64,000 nucleotides of DNA from Bacillota bacterium (GCA_021769295.1 JAETTD010000001.1:62001-126000); one strand, 5' to 3'. Shown: positions 8,406 to 17,778, counted from the stretch's first letter. Program-made: numbers and translations. The notes: generated by a model not told the origin, from the letters alone.

Positions 8406-9689
8406 ATGAAGAAAGGGAAATTGAACTTTAACACGCTTCTTGCGGTTATATCTTTCTCGATTGCAGGCAGTGTAATTTACGAATTGCCGTATATTAAATA
8501 CGTATATTACGATAAATTGCTGCCCGCTTTTGATATGACCAACGCTGAAGCAGGCTTCCTGCTCTCGGCTTATGCTATAGGATGTCTAATCCTGTACATA
8601 CCGGGCGGAATCCTGGCAGATAAGTTTTCTGCCAAAAAAATGTTGGTATTGTCTTTATTCGGCACAGGTATACTTGGCTTTATAATGGCCTTCTCGATGA
8701 ATTACACGACTGCACTTATCGTATTCTTCCTGTTTGCCGTTACCACCAGTTTTGTGTTCTGGACCGCCCTCAACAAAGGTCTGAGGCTATTGGGTGGAAA
8801 AGATAATTCCGGCTCGACTTACGGCTGGTACTATGCCCTTGGTTCGGTTATCAGCTTGGTATGCGGCATCGTCTTCTGGGCTCTTTATTCTTCCAGCGAA
8901 GACAATCACACCGCAATGTTCAGAACCATAATGGCTATGTCTATCGCAGTTATCGTTGCAGGCATATTTGTTCAGATTACCTTCAAGGAAGATAGAACTG
9001 CCATGGGCGAACTTGCTGAGGAAGATAAGTTTAAACTGAGCGATATAGGCAAGGCTATCAGAAACCCTTATCTGTGGTGGGCTTCAATCATAATGTTTTT
9101 GATTTATACCATTTATAGTAACGTAACTTATTTCACACCTTATCTGACATCTCAGGTAGGCATGGACGTATCCGATTCCGCTTTTCTCGGAATCATCAGA
9201 GGATATGTACTTTACTTCCTGTCGCCTCTGGGCGGCTATATTGCCGATAAAATTCTCAAATCCACTTTGAAGCTTTACGGATACGGCTTTATAATCCTCG
9301 GCGTGCTGTTCTTCGGAGCAACTCAGATTCCTGCCGGAGAAGGAAGCGTAGGCATTGCGATAGCAATGTCCCTGCTGGCCTCCGCATTCGCCATGATGCT
9401 CTACGGCGTAATGTGGTCAATCCTCAATGAAATTGACATTCCTGTTTCCTATGCTGCTACTGCAATAGGTCTGGCTTCCATGGTAATTTACCTGCCTGAC
9501 CTGTTCGTTCCTGCAATGATAGGCGGCTGGCTCGACAACTTAGGTGAAGAAGCCGGTTACTTCAGAATGTTCATCTTCTTCGGTCTCTGCTGCGTAGCTG
9601 CTGTAGTCCTTTCGCTGACACTGGCAAAGAAAGTCAAATCAATGAATGCTGCAAAAGCTTCTCAGTCGGACGCACCGGCCGAAAGCTGA
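8406..9689 (+). CDS. MFS transporter
   Basis: 427 aa with about 12 membrane spans and the MFS loop GGILADKFSAKK near residue 65. The second half repeats the pattern (GGYIADKILKS). A good AAGGAGAG site precedes the ATG. It differs clearly in sequence from the MFS carrier of the divergent operon (4000-5271) but has the same architecture; the substrate is unknown. A strong terminator follows at 9778. Confidence 0.85.
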   Translation: MKKGKLNFNTLLAVISFSIAGSVIYELPYIKYVYYDKLLPAFDMTNAEAGFLLSAYAIGCLILYIPGGILADKFSAKKMLVLSLFGTGILGFIMAFSMNYTTALIVFFLFAVTTSFVFWTALNKGLRLLGGKDNSGSTYGWYYALGSVISLVCGIVFWALYSSSEDNHTAMFRTIMAMSIAVIVAGIFVQITFKEDRTAMGELAEEDKFKLSDIGKAIRNPYLWWASIIMFLIYTIYSNVTYFTPYLTSQVGMDVSDSAFLGIIRGYVLYFLSPLGGYIADKILKSTLKLYGYGFIILGVLFFGATQIPAGEGSVGIAIAMSLLASAFAMMLYGVMWSILNEIDIPVSYAATAIGLASMVIYLPDLFVPAMIGGWLDNLGEEAGYFRMFIFFGLCCVAAVVLSLTLAKKVKSMNAAKASQSDAPAES

Positions 9690-9777
9690 TTGTAGGCTGT
9701 TGAAAGCTTGCCGCTTGGAGGCTGATTGGAAGCCGGCTGAAGGCCTTCGCCTTTGGCTCATGGCTTAAATTGTAACC

Positions 9778-9815
9778 AAAGCCCCGTCCTCTTGTGTTGG
9801 AGGACGGGGCTTTTT
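9778..9815 (+). terminator. Rho-independent terminator after MFS gene
   Basis: The stem AAAGCCCCGTCCTC / GAGGACGGGGCTTT has an 8-nt loop and is followed by TTTTT. It lies 88 bp after the stop codon. Confidence 0.9.
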
Positions 9816-9876
9816 GTGTGGCTCAGCAGCGACTTTACGTGCATACAACGAGAGGCCGCCACCTCCCTTTGCAAAC

Positions 9877-10097
9877 TGCCGCAACCGGAGATTTTTTTGA
9901 AGTTTGCGGCAGTTTTACCGTCATTGAAGCTCCTAAAATGCCGTAACTGAGTGAATTTTTGACATTTACGGCATTTTATCTGTCATTATGCCTTATAAAC
10001 TGCCGTAAATAAAAGAAATTTTGTAAATTCCGGCAATTTGGACGCTCTCACCGCAATAAAAATGCCGCATTTAAGGATTTTTTTGACTTTTGCGGCA
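9877..10097. repeat. 62-bp palindrome array, TGCCG family, array 2 (4 units)
   Basis: Left half-sites start at 9877, 9939, 10001 and 10063. Right half-sites start at 9906, 9968, 10030 and 10092. Steps are exactly 62 bp. One right half-site (10030) is CCGGCA, a single mismatch. The array lies between two convergent genes and between their terminators (9778 and 10123), so it would be poorly transcribed from either side. Confidence 0.9.
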
Positions 10098-10122
10098 GTC
10101 AGGCTCCTTGCCCGTTTACAAG

Positions 10123-10159
10123 GAAAACGCCGTGCATGATGCACGGCGTTTTCTTTTTT
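10123..10159. terminator. Bidirectional Rho-independent terminator
   Basis: A near-perfect 14-bp stem, AAAACGCCGTGCAT / ATGCACGGCGTTTT, has T-rich tails on both strands (CTTTTTT on plus, TTTTCC on minus). It serves the minus-strand M14 gene ending at 10185. Confidence 0.85.
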
Positions 10160-10184
10160 ATTAAACCAGCCAATAACCTTACAA

Positions 10185-13100
10185 TTATTCAAATTTTCTG
10201 TTTCTTCTTACAACTACAACTGTGCCTGCTGCTGCTCCGCCAAATACGACAGCCAGCATAATCCACATGAAGATGTTGGAAGTATCACCTGTCTTGTTAA
10301 CGTCTGCAGGAGTTGTTGTTCCCGGTTTTTCAGGATTTTCCGGATCAACTACAGGTGGATTTTCAGGAGCTTCAACGCCTGCGTAAGCAGTATCGCCGAG
10401 AACTCTTGAGAACAGGAAGTTTGCGATGTATTTGAACTCATCCTGTGGGTGTCCTTTGTGGTCTAAGGAGTTAGCAAATGCTACGATATCCTTGCCGTCA
10501 GCTTTGTATTCGAAAGCTACCACGGAAGTGTTATATACGTCGAAAGCAGCCTGGTCATCATCGCTGAAGATACCTACGCATCCAACCATAGGAGTCTTAC
10601 CTGCGTTTTTAACCAGCGGAGTAGCTCCCTCAGGAATAGCTGAGAAGTAAGCAGTACCGTACTGGTAATTCTGGTCGTCTCCGTCCAGAGCATAGTTAGC
10701 ATTGAGAAGGTTAACTGTAGGATATTCTACATTTACCAATGCGTCAGTGCCGTTAGGTGCGCTCTTCTTGGTAACTCCGTCAAGAATTCCGCTCAATCTT
10801 CCGGAACCGCTGCCCCAGATCATCAGAGGAGTTCCTTCGGTAACTGCCTGTTTTGCAGTATTGTCAACACCTGAGAAGCTTGCGCCTACAATGGCATCAG
10901 CCTTGGTTGCCTTGTCTGTCAAAGTGAATCCCATCTGCTTTAATGCATACAGGTCGAAGCAGTAAGCATTTCCGCCAGGAAGTTCAATGTTACCTGCGGT
11001 TGCAGGAGCGCTTGCGCCTATAATATAAGCTTCCGGAGCCTTAGCGATTACGCTGGCAACGATGCCTGCTCCGTATACGCCTTCAGCGCTCAGTATATAC
11101 TTATCTGCAACGGTTAAGAAGTCTTCATATGAGCAGATGAAGTCGCCCATGTGCTCGCCTTCTGTAATCATAGCTACAGTCTTGCCTGCTCTCAGCAAAT
11201 CGTTAACTGCACATGCAGTATCTTCAGAAGCGTTGGAGATGATAACGTCAGCATCTGTAACGCCGGTAAACTGAGTAGCGAAATCTGCCAGATAAGTCAA
11301 TGTTCCGGCATAGTCATAACCGTCCTTGCAAACCTTATCGATTGCTTTGTATGCTTCAGGTTCTGCAACTGTGATTATGTCAAATCCACGAGCATAAGGA
11401 TGCTGTGAGAATGCTTCGGAATACAGTCCCTTCCAAACGGTTACGAATGTTCCAGGTCCGAAGTTTGCATGCAGCAGGGATCTCTTAGCCTGGTACATTG
11501 AAGCGATAACCGTACCTGCCGGATATTCTACTCCGTCATATGTGAATGCCTTGTCGGCAATCTTGTACTTCATACCGTTTCTTGCAATCCATTTAACTGC
11601 TTCTGCAGCGTCCTGAAGGTTCTTCTGATTTTCTTTATCCATAGGGATGATCAGGCATTCAGGATAGAAGTTGCCGTTTTCGCCTTCGCCGTCGTATACA
11701 GGTCTCATGATGTCAGCCTGTGCGCCTTGCTCGTCGTATTGGCTTACATAGTATTTTGCAACCTTATCATTGGAGTTTTCGTTGTTCAGTCCTCTTTTGA
11801 AGAGTTCTGCCTGACTTGTCAACAAGTCAATCTTGTTTTCCTGGATAAATCTTCCCTGACCGAGCAGTCCGTTAGGAATTACCTGTTCTGCAGCGATGTC
11901 ATCGTATGCAGGCATTTCCCATGTGATACCGCAAGTACCGTAGAATACAGGGAACTGTGAACCGAAGTTGGTTGACAGGTCATCCCAAGGTGCTCCCCAC
12001 TGTACGCCTGTACGGGGATTAGGATCAAGTTCGATATAGTCACGGGCAGGGAGTTCATAGCTGTTGAATTTTTCGTTGTTTGCAACAGCTGCAATACCTA
12101 CCGCCTCACCCAGCTTCAGGAATTTTTCACCTATTAAGTCATATTCGATGTTAGGATTGTGCGGTGCGCCGCATGGTTCTATAAGCATACCTTCAACTCT
12201 TCCGTGAATTTCGGTATAAACCATAGGGTTCCACTTAGTCATGAAGGCCATAGCGTTTATGTCTTCATTCATGGTCTGGTTAGCATAGTCTCTGTTAGGG
12301 TCAAAGCCTACGCCTGTAGCTCTGGTCTGCTGCATGTAACCTTCCATATTCATGGTAGGAACGCATACGAAGAATACATCGTCCAACAGCTCGTCGATAG
12401 TAAATTCATCAACGCCGGTATTGTAGTACTTGTCAAAGTCAACTACGGAAGAATATCCGTAAGTTGCGGATCTATCAGAAGTATCTCCGTTTTCGCCTCT
12501 GAGTCTTCCCAGCTCTGTAGCCCATTCGCCGTAAATTTCAGATAAGCCTGTTCCGAAAACGTTCTTCTTTTCGTCTTCCAGTTTAGCTCTGCCGGCATCG
12601 GTGTAGCTTTCGAGAGTTCTCAGTGAAATTTCATCTTCGTTTACCAGATTCTGAATGGTATTCATGATACCGTTTACTGCTGAGTTTTCATTTGTGTGGC
12701 AGTTGCTGACATAGATAGGAACCTTTAAGTTGTCATACTTTCCTGCCTTGATGTCTTTAAGAACCTGTGTAGGGTTTGTTTCGGACAGTTCAGTGTATTC
12801 CAGCCATTCCTGAACAGCCTTCTTGTCGCTTGCAACGATAACATAAGGGGTATCGTACTGGTCTATGGAAGAATGTCCGATAGAGCCAACTTCAACGTAT
12901 CTGTCGCCCTTATAGGATTTCAGAGCTTCGATTTCATCGAACAGCTCATAAGGTGTACGATATGAATCATAAGGAACTACCTTTGCGTGTACGGAACCTG
13001 CAGCCTTGTCATCTACAGTTGCAGAAAGGTTAAAGTATCCGCACTTATCAAGCCATGAACCGCCGTTGGTATGGTTAATGGAGTAAACTTTCTTTACTTC

Positions 13101-13571
13101 AGCGCTTGCAGTTGCATCGCCGGTATAGTAGAATTCGGTGCCCTGTGTCTTAAAAGTAACAACCAGGTCCTTGCCTTCAGCTTTAAGTTCTTCTACTTTA
13201 ATAACTTCTGTTCCTTCTTTGTCCTTCCATTCGGAGATTGCTCCGCCCTTGTTAGGGAAAGGATATAATGCAGGATCAAGATAATGTCTGTTCTCATCTC
13301 TTGTCAGGGAGAAAGAAATCTTGTTGTCTGCTACAGCCTGCTGGAGGTCTGCATCAGCAAGATTCGTCGGAATGGTTACCTTATGGGTAGCCTCTTCTGT
13401 CAACGAATACTGGAAGTCGATATCGTCATATGCAGGATATTTGCCGGCTAATGAGATACCGGGTGTCGTTGTGTCCATGGTCAGCTCTTCTACCGAAGCA
13501 AAAGCTGCCATCGGCATTATCAGCGAAAGGATCAATGCCGTCACAACCAGTTTAACTAATCTTTTTTTCAT
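10185..13571 (-). CDS. Secreted, wall- or membrane-anchored M14 zinc carboxypeptidase
   Basis: 1128 aa. A signal peptide (KKR, hydrophobic core, AFA cleavage near 26) leads into a long N-terminal region and then an M14 peptidase domain. The zinc motif HTNEN (HxxE) and the later TEIHGRVEG histidine are present, with FDPNRDYANQ and the TWEMPAYDD segment bearing a candidate catalytic Glu. A long C-terminal part follows with a glutamine-amidotransferase-like flavour. A Pro/Glu-rich linker, VNKTGDTSN, a hydrophobic span and RRNRKFE end the protein. This is an LPxTG-like tail without the LP, so either a variant sortase signal or a plain membrane anchor. It probably trims peptides outside the cell. 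Its only good upstream promoter has a poly-G spacer (13795-13825). Confidence 0.85.
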   Translation of the reverse strand: MKKRLVKLVVTALILSLIMPMAAFASVEELTMDTTTPGISLAGKYPAYDDIDFQYSLTEEATHKVTIPTNLADADLQQAVADNKISFSLTRDENRHYLDPALYPFPNKGGAISEWKDKEGTEVIKVEELKAEGKDLVVTFKTQGTEFYYTGDATASAEVKKVYSINHTNGGSWLDKCGYFNLSATVDDKAAGSVHAKVVPYDSYRTPYELFDEIEALKSYKGDRYVEVGSIGHSSIDQYDTPYVIVASDKKAVQEWLEYTELSETNPTQVLKDIKAGKYDNLKVPIYVSNCHTNENSAVNGIMNTIQNLVNEDEISLRTLESYTDAGRAKLEDEKKNVFGTGLSEIYGEWATELGRLRGENGDTSDRSATYGYSSVVDFDKYYNTGVDEFTIDELLDDVFFVCVPTMNMEGYMQQTRATGVGFDPNRDYANQTMNEDINAMAFMTKWNPMVYTEIHGRVEGMLIEPCGAPHNPNIEYDLIGEKFLKLGEAVGIAAVANNEKFNSYELPARDYIELDPNPRTGVQWGAPWDDLSTNFGSQFPVFYGTCGITWEMPAYDDIAAEQVIPNGLLGQGRFIQENKIDLLTSQAELFKRGLNNENSNDKVAKYYVSQYDEQGAQADIMRPVYDGEGENGNFYPECLIIPMDKENQKNLQDAAEAVKWIARNGMKYKIADKAFTYDGVEYPAGTVIASMYQAKRSLLHANFGPGTFVTVWKGLYSEAFSQHPYARGFDIITVAEPEAYKAIDKVCKDGYDYAGTLTYLADFATQFTGVTDADVIISNASEDTACAVNDLLRAGKTVAMITEGEHMGDFICSYEDFLTVADKYILSAEGVYGAGIVASVIAKAPEAYIIGASAPATAGNIELPGGNAYCFDLYALKQMGFTLTDKATKADAIVGASFSGVDNTAKQAVTEGTPLMIWGSGSGRLSGILDGVTKKSAPNGTDALVNVEYPTVNLLNANYALDGDDQNYQYGTAYFSAIPEGATPLVKNAGKTPMVGCVGIFSDDDQAAFDVYNTSVVAFEYKADGKDIVAFANSLDHKGHPQDEFKYIANFLFSRVLGDTAYAGVEAPENPPVVDPENPEKPGTTTPADVNKTGDTSNIFMWIMLAVVFGGAAAGTVVVVRRNRKFE

Positions 13572-13794
13572 CTTTTTCTCCTTTTAACTTCTAAAAGAAT
13601 CTCGTTTAGTTAAGCTATAACTGATGGTAATATAAGTTCTGCCATCTTTAATCATTGTGTCAACACCCTTTTAAAACTCTCTCCGTCAGCTTCATGGCTG
13701 GCTCTTTATTCACTGCGGTAAAAATTTCTCAGGATTCTTCTTCTGAGCCGTATCGTTAATGTGAATAAAATGACAAATCATATATTGTATGTCC

Positions 13795-13825
13795 ATAATA
13801 CCCCCCCCCCGCATATTCTTGTCAA
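13795..13825 (-). promoter_or_regulatory. Promoter with poly-G(10) spacer, candidate phase-variable
   Basis: On the minus strand a perfect TTGACA (13820-13825) and TATTAT (13795-13800) are separated by 19 bp, of which 10 are an uninterrupted G run (C run 13801-13810 on plus). Loss of two G would give the optimal 17 bp. The M14 gene starts 224 bp downstream with no other gene between. The rest of gap 13572-13915 holds this leader and the terminator at 13872. Confidence 0.6.
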
Positions 13826-13871
13826 CTATTTATCACCTAAGCAACACAAAGTATACATAATACTTACATAG

Positions 13872-13899
13872 AAAAAAGGAAGCCGAGTGGCTCCCTTTT
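13872..13899 (-). terminator. Terminator after Cys/Met PLP enzyme gene
   Basis: Minus strand: AAAAGGGAGCC-ACTC-GGCTTCCTTTTTT, a stem with a T tail, 17 bp after the stop at 13916. Confidence 0.8.
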
Positions 13900-13915
13900 C
13901 AGCCTGATATATGTT

Positions 13916-15070
13916 CTATATCACTTCAAATGCTTTTTTAAGGTCATCGATTATATCTTCCGCATCTTCAAGCCCTATGCTGAATCTGAAGAATCCTTCT
14001 CTGAAAATTTCAGGATAATGAGGCAGCTTGTCGCTGCTCTTATCAAAGTATATGATTAGGCTCTCCACACTTCCCAAAGACACCGCATGAGTTATAAGTT
14101 TCAGCTCCTTTAAAAATCTCTGATGTGCGGCCTCATCACCCTTTATGTCAAAGGCAATCATTCCGGAATACTGGCCTTTCATCAGCTTTTCGGCTCTTTC
14201 GTGCTGTGGATGATTTTCAAGTCCCGGGTACCATACGAATCTCACCTTTTCGCTGGCATTTAAGAATTCAGCTACCTTCTTTGCGGTTTTGGAATGTTGC
14301 TCCATTCTGATTGGCAGCGTTTTAAGACCTCTTTCAATAAGCCATGCGTTAAACGGGCTTAAGACTCCTCCGTAGTTTACCATTGCCAGCTGTTTTATCT
14401 CTTTTATCAGTTCTTTACTGCCTAAAACACATCCGCCGAGAGAATCGCCGTGACCGTTTATGTACTTTGTCATGCTGTGTATTTCCAAATCGGCGCTGTG
14501 GCTCAATGGGTATATGCAAATCGGGCCTGCAAAAGTTGTGTCAACGCAAAGAATCGCTCCTGCTTCATGAGCCAGTTTTGCTATGGCTTCTATATCGCTG
14601 ATTTCGGTGGTCGGGTTTCCCGGCGTTTCCACATGAATAAGCTTTGTATTAGGTTTAATAGCTTTTTTAACCGCTTCTGTATCTGTCGTATCTACAAAAG
14701 TGGTATCAATTTTGAATTTTTCAGGAATGTACTTTCTCATGAGCAAATTGGTGGCGCTGTAGCAAACTTCTGACACTACAGCGTGGTCTCCCGAATTTAA
14801 GAAAGTCATAAATACGCCTGCAAGAGCAGCAACTCCGCTGGCAAGCACCACGCAGTCCTCAGCACCGGTCAGGTCGCACAGTTTTTTCTGCAAAACATCC
14901 TGATTTACATTCAGGTTTCTCGCATAACTGAAGATTTCCGTTCCGCTCCAGTCAAGAGGCTCATCTGTAGGTATCCTGTAGTTTGTAGTCATGTATATAG
15001 GCTGAATTACGGCTCCATATGCATCTTTTTTTGTATTTCCGCCGTGAACGGCCAAAGTGTTTTTCTTCAT
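13916..15070 (-). CDS. Cys/Met metabolism PLP-dependent enzyme (gamma-lyase type)
   Basis: 384 aa, trans-sulfuration family. It shows TLAVHGG at the N-terminus, the cofactor segment ASGVAALAGV, ETPGNPT, DTTFAGP and SMTKYINGHGD, whose Lys binds PLP. Members of this family are cystathionine gamma-synthase, cystathionine beta- or gamma-lyase, or methionine gamma-lyase. I cannot separate these by eye, although an orphan copy outside a methionine biosynthesis operon fits a degradative lyase. It is a single-gene unit with its own terminator, 171 bp downstream of the stop of the BKACE gene on the same strand and separated from it by a terminator. Confidence 0.85.
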   Translation of the reverse strand: MKKNTLAVHGGNTKKDAYGAVIQPIYMTTNYRIPTDEPLDWSGTEIFSYARNLNVNQDVLQKKLCDLTGAEDCVVLASGVAALAGVFMTFLNSGDHAVVSEVCYSATNLLMRKYIPEKFKIDTTFVDTTDTEAVKKAIKPNTKLIHVETPGNPTTEISDIEAIAKLAHEAGAILCVDTTFAGPICIYPLSHSADLEIHSMTKYINGHGDSLGGCVLGSKELIKEIKQLAMVNYGGVLSPFNAWLIERGLKTLPIRMEQHSKTAKKVAEFLNASEKVRFVWYPGLENHPQHERAEKLMKGQYSGMIAFDIKGDEAAHQRFLKELKLITHAVSLGSVESLIIYFDKSSDKLPHYPEIFREGFFRFSIGLEDAEDIIDDLKKAFEVI

Positions 15071-15194
15071 TTTCTGTCATTCCTCCGTCAGTTCTTTTTT
15101 GTACCAATAACAATTTATTGTAACACTTGTACTATGTATGGTTCAAGTGCATGGCCTGCCTTATTTCATATTCCAAAGCCTTAATAACGCAAAA

Positions 15195-15220
15195 CGGACA
15201 GAACCCGTAAGTTCTGTCCG
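15195..15220 (-). terminator. Terminator after BKACE gene
   Basis: A perfect 10-bp stem, CGGACAGAAC / GTTCTGTCCG, has a 6-nt loop and is followed by TTTT on the minus strand, 21 bp after the stop. Confidence 0.85.
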
Positions 15221-15241
15221 CTATATGTATTTGCTGTTTTC

Positions 15242-16072
15242 CTATTTAAGTGGAGCTAATCCTAAGATTTCTCTTGCTTCTGCAGGAGTTGCAACTTCTC
15301 TTCCGAGGAGTTTTGCCAGTTCTACGACCTTAGCAACCATCTGTCCGTTGGATTCAGCCAAAACGCCTTTTTCCATATACAGATTGTCTTCAAATCCTAC
15401 TCTTACATGTCCTCCCAGACAAATAGTAGCAGCAGCTATATGCCATGCATTCTTTCCAAGACCTGTAGCTGTCCAAGTAGAACCTTCAGGAATGGATTCA
15501 ACCATGTATACCAGGTCTCTGATAGTAGCTGTCATCTGAACGCCGAGAACGAAGTCCCAGTGGATAGGTTTAGTAAGATAACCCTTCTTATAAGCTGTCT
15601 TCATAGCCGTATCAATCATACCCTTATCGAATACTTCGCACTCAGGCTTGATGCCTCTTTCCTGCATTATCTTTGCAAAGTTGATAATTGTGTTATCAGT
15701 ATTTACAAAGATTTCATCTCCTCCGAAGTTGCAGGTACCGCAGTCCAAAGTAGCCATTTCAGGAGTAGGAACTACTTCTGTTGACTGTAATCTCTCTAAG
15801 TCAGTCATTCCTACTGCTCCGCCTGTTGACGGCTGGATGATTGCATCAGGACATTCTTTTCTGATTGCATCGATACATTCCTGGAATCTTCCTTTATCTT
15901 GAGTAGGAGTACCGTCATCCCATCTTACGTGAAGGTGAATCAATGATGCTCCTGCATCATAAGCAGACTTTGCTTCTCTTACAACTTCTTCTACTGTGTA
16001 AGGAACGTTTGGATTCTGTTCTTTGGTTACTTCTGCACCGCAGATACAAGCGCTGATAATTAATTTTTCCAT
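15242..16072 (-). CDS. Beta-keto acid cleavage enzyme (BKACE, 3-keto-5-aminohexanoate cleavage protein-like)
   Basis: 276 aa, DUF849 TIM-barrel family. The N-terminus KLIISACICGAEVTK, the metal-binding HLHVR (about 46-50), QPSTGG, GGHVRVGFEDN (metal ligands and Asp/Asn) and length all fit. Enzymes of this family react a beta-keto acid with acetyl-CoA to give acetoacetate and a CoA thioester. The best known, Kce, acts in lysine fermentation. No other lysine-fermentation gene is adjacent, so the substrate is open. It is monocistronic: a near-consensus sigma-A promoter lies upstream and a terminator downstream. Confidence 0.85.
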   Translation of the reverse strand: MEKLIISACICGAEVTKEQNPNVPYTVEEVVREAKSAYDAGASLIHLHVRWDDGTPTQDKGRFQECIDAIRKECPDAIIQPSTGGAVGMTDLERLQSTEVVPTPEMATLDCGTCNFGGDEIFVNTDNTIINFAKIMQERGIKPECEVFDKGMIDTAMKTAYKKGYLTKPIHWDFVLGVQMTATIRDLVYMVESIPEGSTWTATGLGKNAWHIAAATICLGGHVRVGFEDNLYMEKGVLAESNGQMVAKVVELAKLLGREVATPAEAREILGLAPLK

Positions 16073-16113
16073 TTCTATCTCCTTTATTCACAATGAATTG
16101 ATCAACTTTTGTT

Positions 16114-16142
16114 ATTATAACACTAATATAAAAGATGTTCAA
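16114..16142 (-). promoter_or_regulatory. Sigma-A promoter of BKACE gene
   Basis: TTGAAC (16137-16142) and TATAAT (16114-16119) are separated by 17 bp on the minus strand, about 40 bp before the ATG. A strong, near-consensus promoter. Confidence 0.8.
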
Positions 16143-16286
16143 GTAGCCCGGCATACGGCATAATGTATACTTGATAAATTATTGCATGATTGCTGCCGCC
16201 CGAAAGTCTCTTTGGCCGCCTCAGATAGCGTAACGTCAACGAGCCTTGACAGCATCGCCGGTCGCTGTTCCTATGGACTGCCGGAC

Positions 16287-16507
16287 TGCCGTAAAATCTG
16301 AATATTCTTTTAAATGCGGCATTTCTGCCGGTCAACAGACGGCCGGATTGCCGCAAATTTTTAAAATTCTTCCATTTACGGCATTTTTACCGCCTAATAG
16401 CCATAAAAACTGCCGCAAACCTCATAGAATTCATAAAATGCGGCAGTATTGACCCTTTGAAAGCCTTCAAACTGCCGCAAATGGCATAAAATTTATAAAA
16501 TACGGCA
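16287..16507. repeat. 62-bp palindrome array, TGCCG family, array 3 (4 units)
   Basis: Left half-sites start at 16287, 16349, 16411 and 16473. Right half-sites start at 16316, 16378, 16440 and 16502. All steps are 62 bp. The array begins 28 bp after the dnaJ stop (minus direction), and I see no classical terminator between dnaJ and the BKACE promoter, so it may be transcribed as the 3' end of the heat-shock mRNA. Bases 16143-16286 show nothing else. Confidence 0.9.
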
Positions 16508-16535
16508 GTCTGAACCTCGCGGACCGCCGTACTCG

Positions 16536-17681
16536 TTACTTAAACAGTTCTTTCAATTTCTCTGCAAATCCGCCCTTCTTCTGATAGCAGTCTTCTGTAA
16601 CAACCTTGCCCATTTCGGTGATTGCCTTCTTCTGCTTGTTGTTAAGCTTTGTAGGGACTTCCAGATTCACCTTTACATAAAGATCGCCCTTGGACTCACG
16701 CCTCAGATGCTTGATACCTTTGTCTTTCAGGCGGAACACGGTTCCCGGCTGAGTTCCCGCAGGAATCTTATAGGAAACCTTGCCGTCCAGCGTAGGAACT
16801 ACAAGCTCTGCGCCAAGAGCCGCCTGGTCAAAGCTTATAGGCATTTCAAGATACAAATCGTCGCCCTGGCGTTTAAACAGCTTGTGAGGCTTTACGGATA
16901 TAACTATATACAAATCTCCCGTAGGACCGCCGTTTACGCCCGGCTCGCCCTGTCCTCTGATAGGGATAACGCTTTCGTTGTCAACGCCGGCAGGTATATC
17001 TATAGAAATTTTGACGTTCTTTCTGACTTTGCCGGTTCCCTTGCAGTCAGGGCAAGGCTCTTCTATTATCTTGCCGCTGCCGCCGCACTGGTCGCAGGTG
17101 GTAACGCTCTGGAACTGTCCGAAAGGAGTTCTCTGAGTCTGGCTCACCTGACCGCTGCCGCCGCACTTAGGACATGTTTTCTTTGAAGTCCCCGGTTTTG
17201 TTCCCTCGCCCTTGCAGGTCTTACACTGAACATATTTGCTGATTTCCAGTTCTTTCTTGGTTCCGAAAGCCGCCTCCTCAAAGGTTATGGTTATAGCCTT
17301 CTGGAGGTCTCTGCCTTTCTTTGGCTGGTTGGCTCTCTGCTGCTGTCTGCCTCCGCCGAAGCCGCCTCCGAACATGCCTCCGAACATATCGAAGATATCT
17401 TCAAAGCCGCCGAAACCGCCGCTAAAGCCTCCTCCTCCAAAACCGGCATTAGGGTCTACGCCCGCATGACCAAATCTATCGTACTTGCTCTTCTTGTCGG
17501 GGTCTGAAAGAACGCTGTAAGCCTCATTCACTTCTTTAAATTTTTCTTCTGCGGTCTTGTCTCCGGGATTCCTGTCGGGATGATATTTCATAGCCATTTT
17601 TCTGAAAGCTTTTTTAATCTCATCCTCACTTGCACCCTTTTTCAAGCCAAGCACTTCATAATAATCACGTTTTTCTGCCAT
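16536..17681 (-). CDS. dnaJ: Chaperone protein DnaJ
   Basis: 381 aa, the full type I architecture. A J domain with [10 protein letters not shown] (HPD) is followed by a Gly/Phe-rich linker (about 75-115), four zinc-finger repeats ([32 protein letters not shown]) and the C-terminal substrate-binding domain. It is the co-chaperone that delivers unfolded clients to DnaK and stimulates its ATPase. Last gene of the hrcA-grpE-dnaK-dnaJ operon, 97 bp after dnaK with a hairpin between them. The TGCCG repeat array starts just after its stop. Confidence 0.97.
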   Translation of the reverse strand: MAEKRDYYEVLGLKKGASEDEIKKAFRKMAMKYHPDRNPGDKTAEEKFKEVNEAYSVLSDPDKKSKYDRFGHAGVDPNAGFGGGGFSGGFGGFEDIFDMFGGMFGGGFGGGRQQQRANQPKKGRDLQKAITITFEEAAFGTKKELEISKYVQCKTCKGEGTKPGTSKKTCPKCGGSGQVSQTQRTPFGQFQSVTTCDQCGGSGKIIEEPCPDCKGTGKVRKNVKISIDIPAGVDNESVIPIRGQGEPGVNGGPTGDLYIVISVKPHKLFKRQGDDLYLEMPISFDQAALGAELVVPTLDGKVSYKIPAGTQPGTVFRLKDKGIKHLRRESKGDLYVKVNLEVPTKLNNKQKKAITEMGKVVTEDCYQKKGGFAEKLKELFK

Positions 17682-17714
17682 TTTTAAACCTCTGAACTAT
17701 AATTTATACGCCGC

Positions 17715-17752
17715 AAAATCGCCGGCGGCGGATTTGCGCCACAGGCGATTTT
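17715..17752 (-). terminator. Hairpin between dnaK and dnaJ (attenuator or processing site)
   Basis: AAAATCGCC and GGCGATTTT pair around a GC-rich 20-nt interior on the minus strand. The T tail is short (TTTT), so it may only reduce, or process, read-through from dnaK into dnaJ. Confidence 0.4.
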
Positions 17753-17778
17753 AACGAATATATGATAACACCGATATT

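Noticed and set aside
9753-9950. Plus-strand ORF over the terminator and array 2
   Set aside because: It runs through a strong terminator hairpin and repeat units and has no ribosome site.
16287-16507. TGCCG cores as ordinary Rho-independent terminators
   Set aside because: Stems are AT-rich beyond TGCCG, the T tail is inconsistent, and two arrays lie beyond true terminators. Four copies at fixed spacing are not needed for termination.
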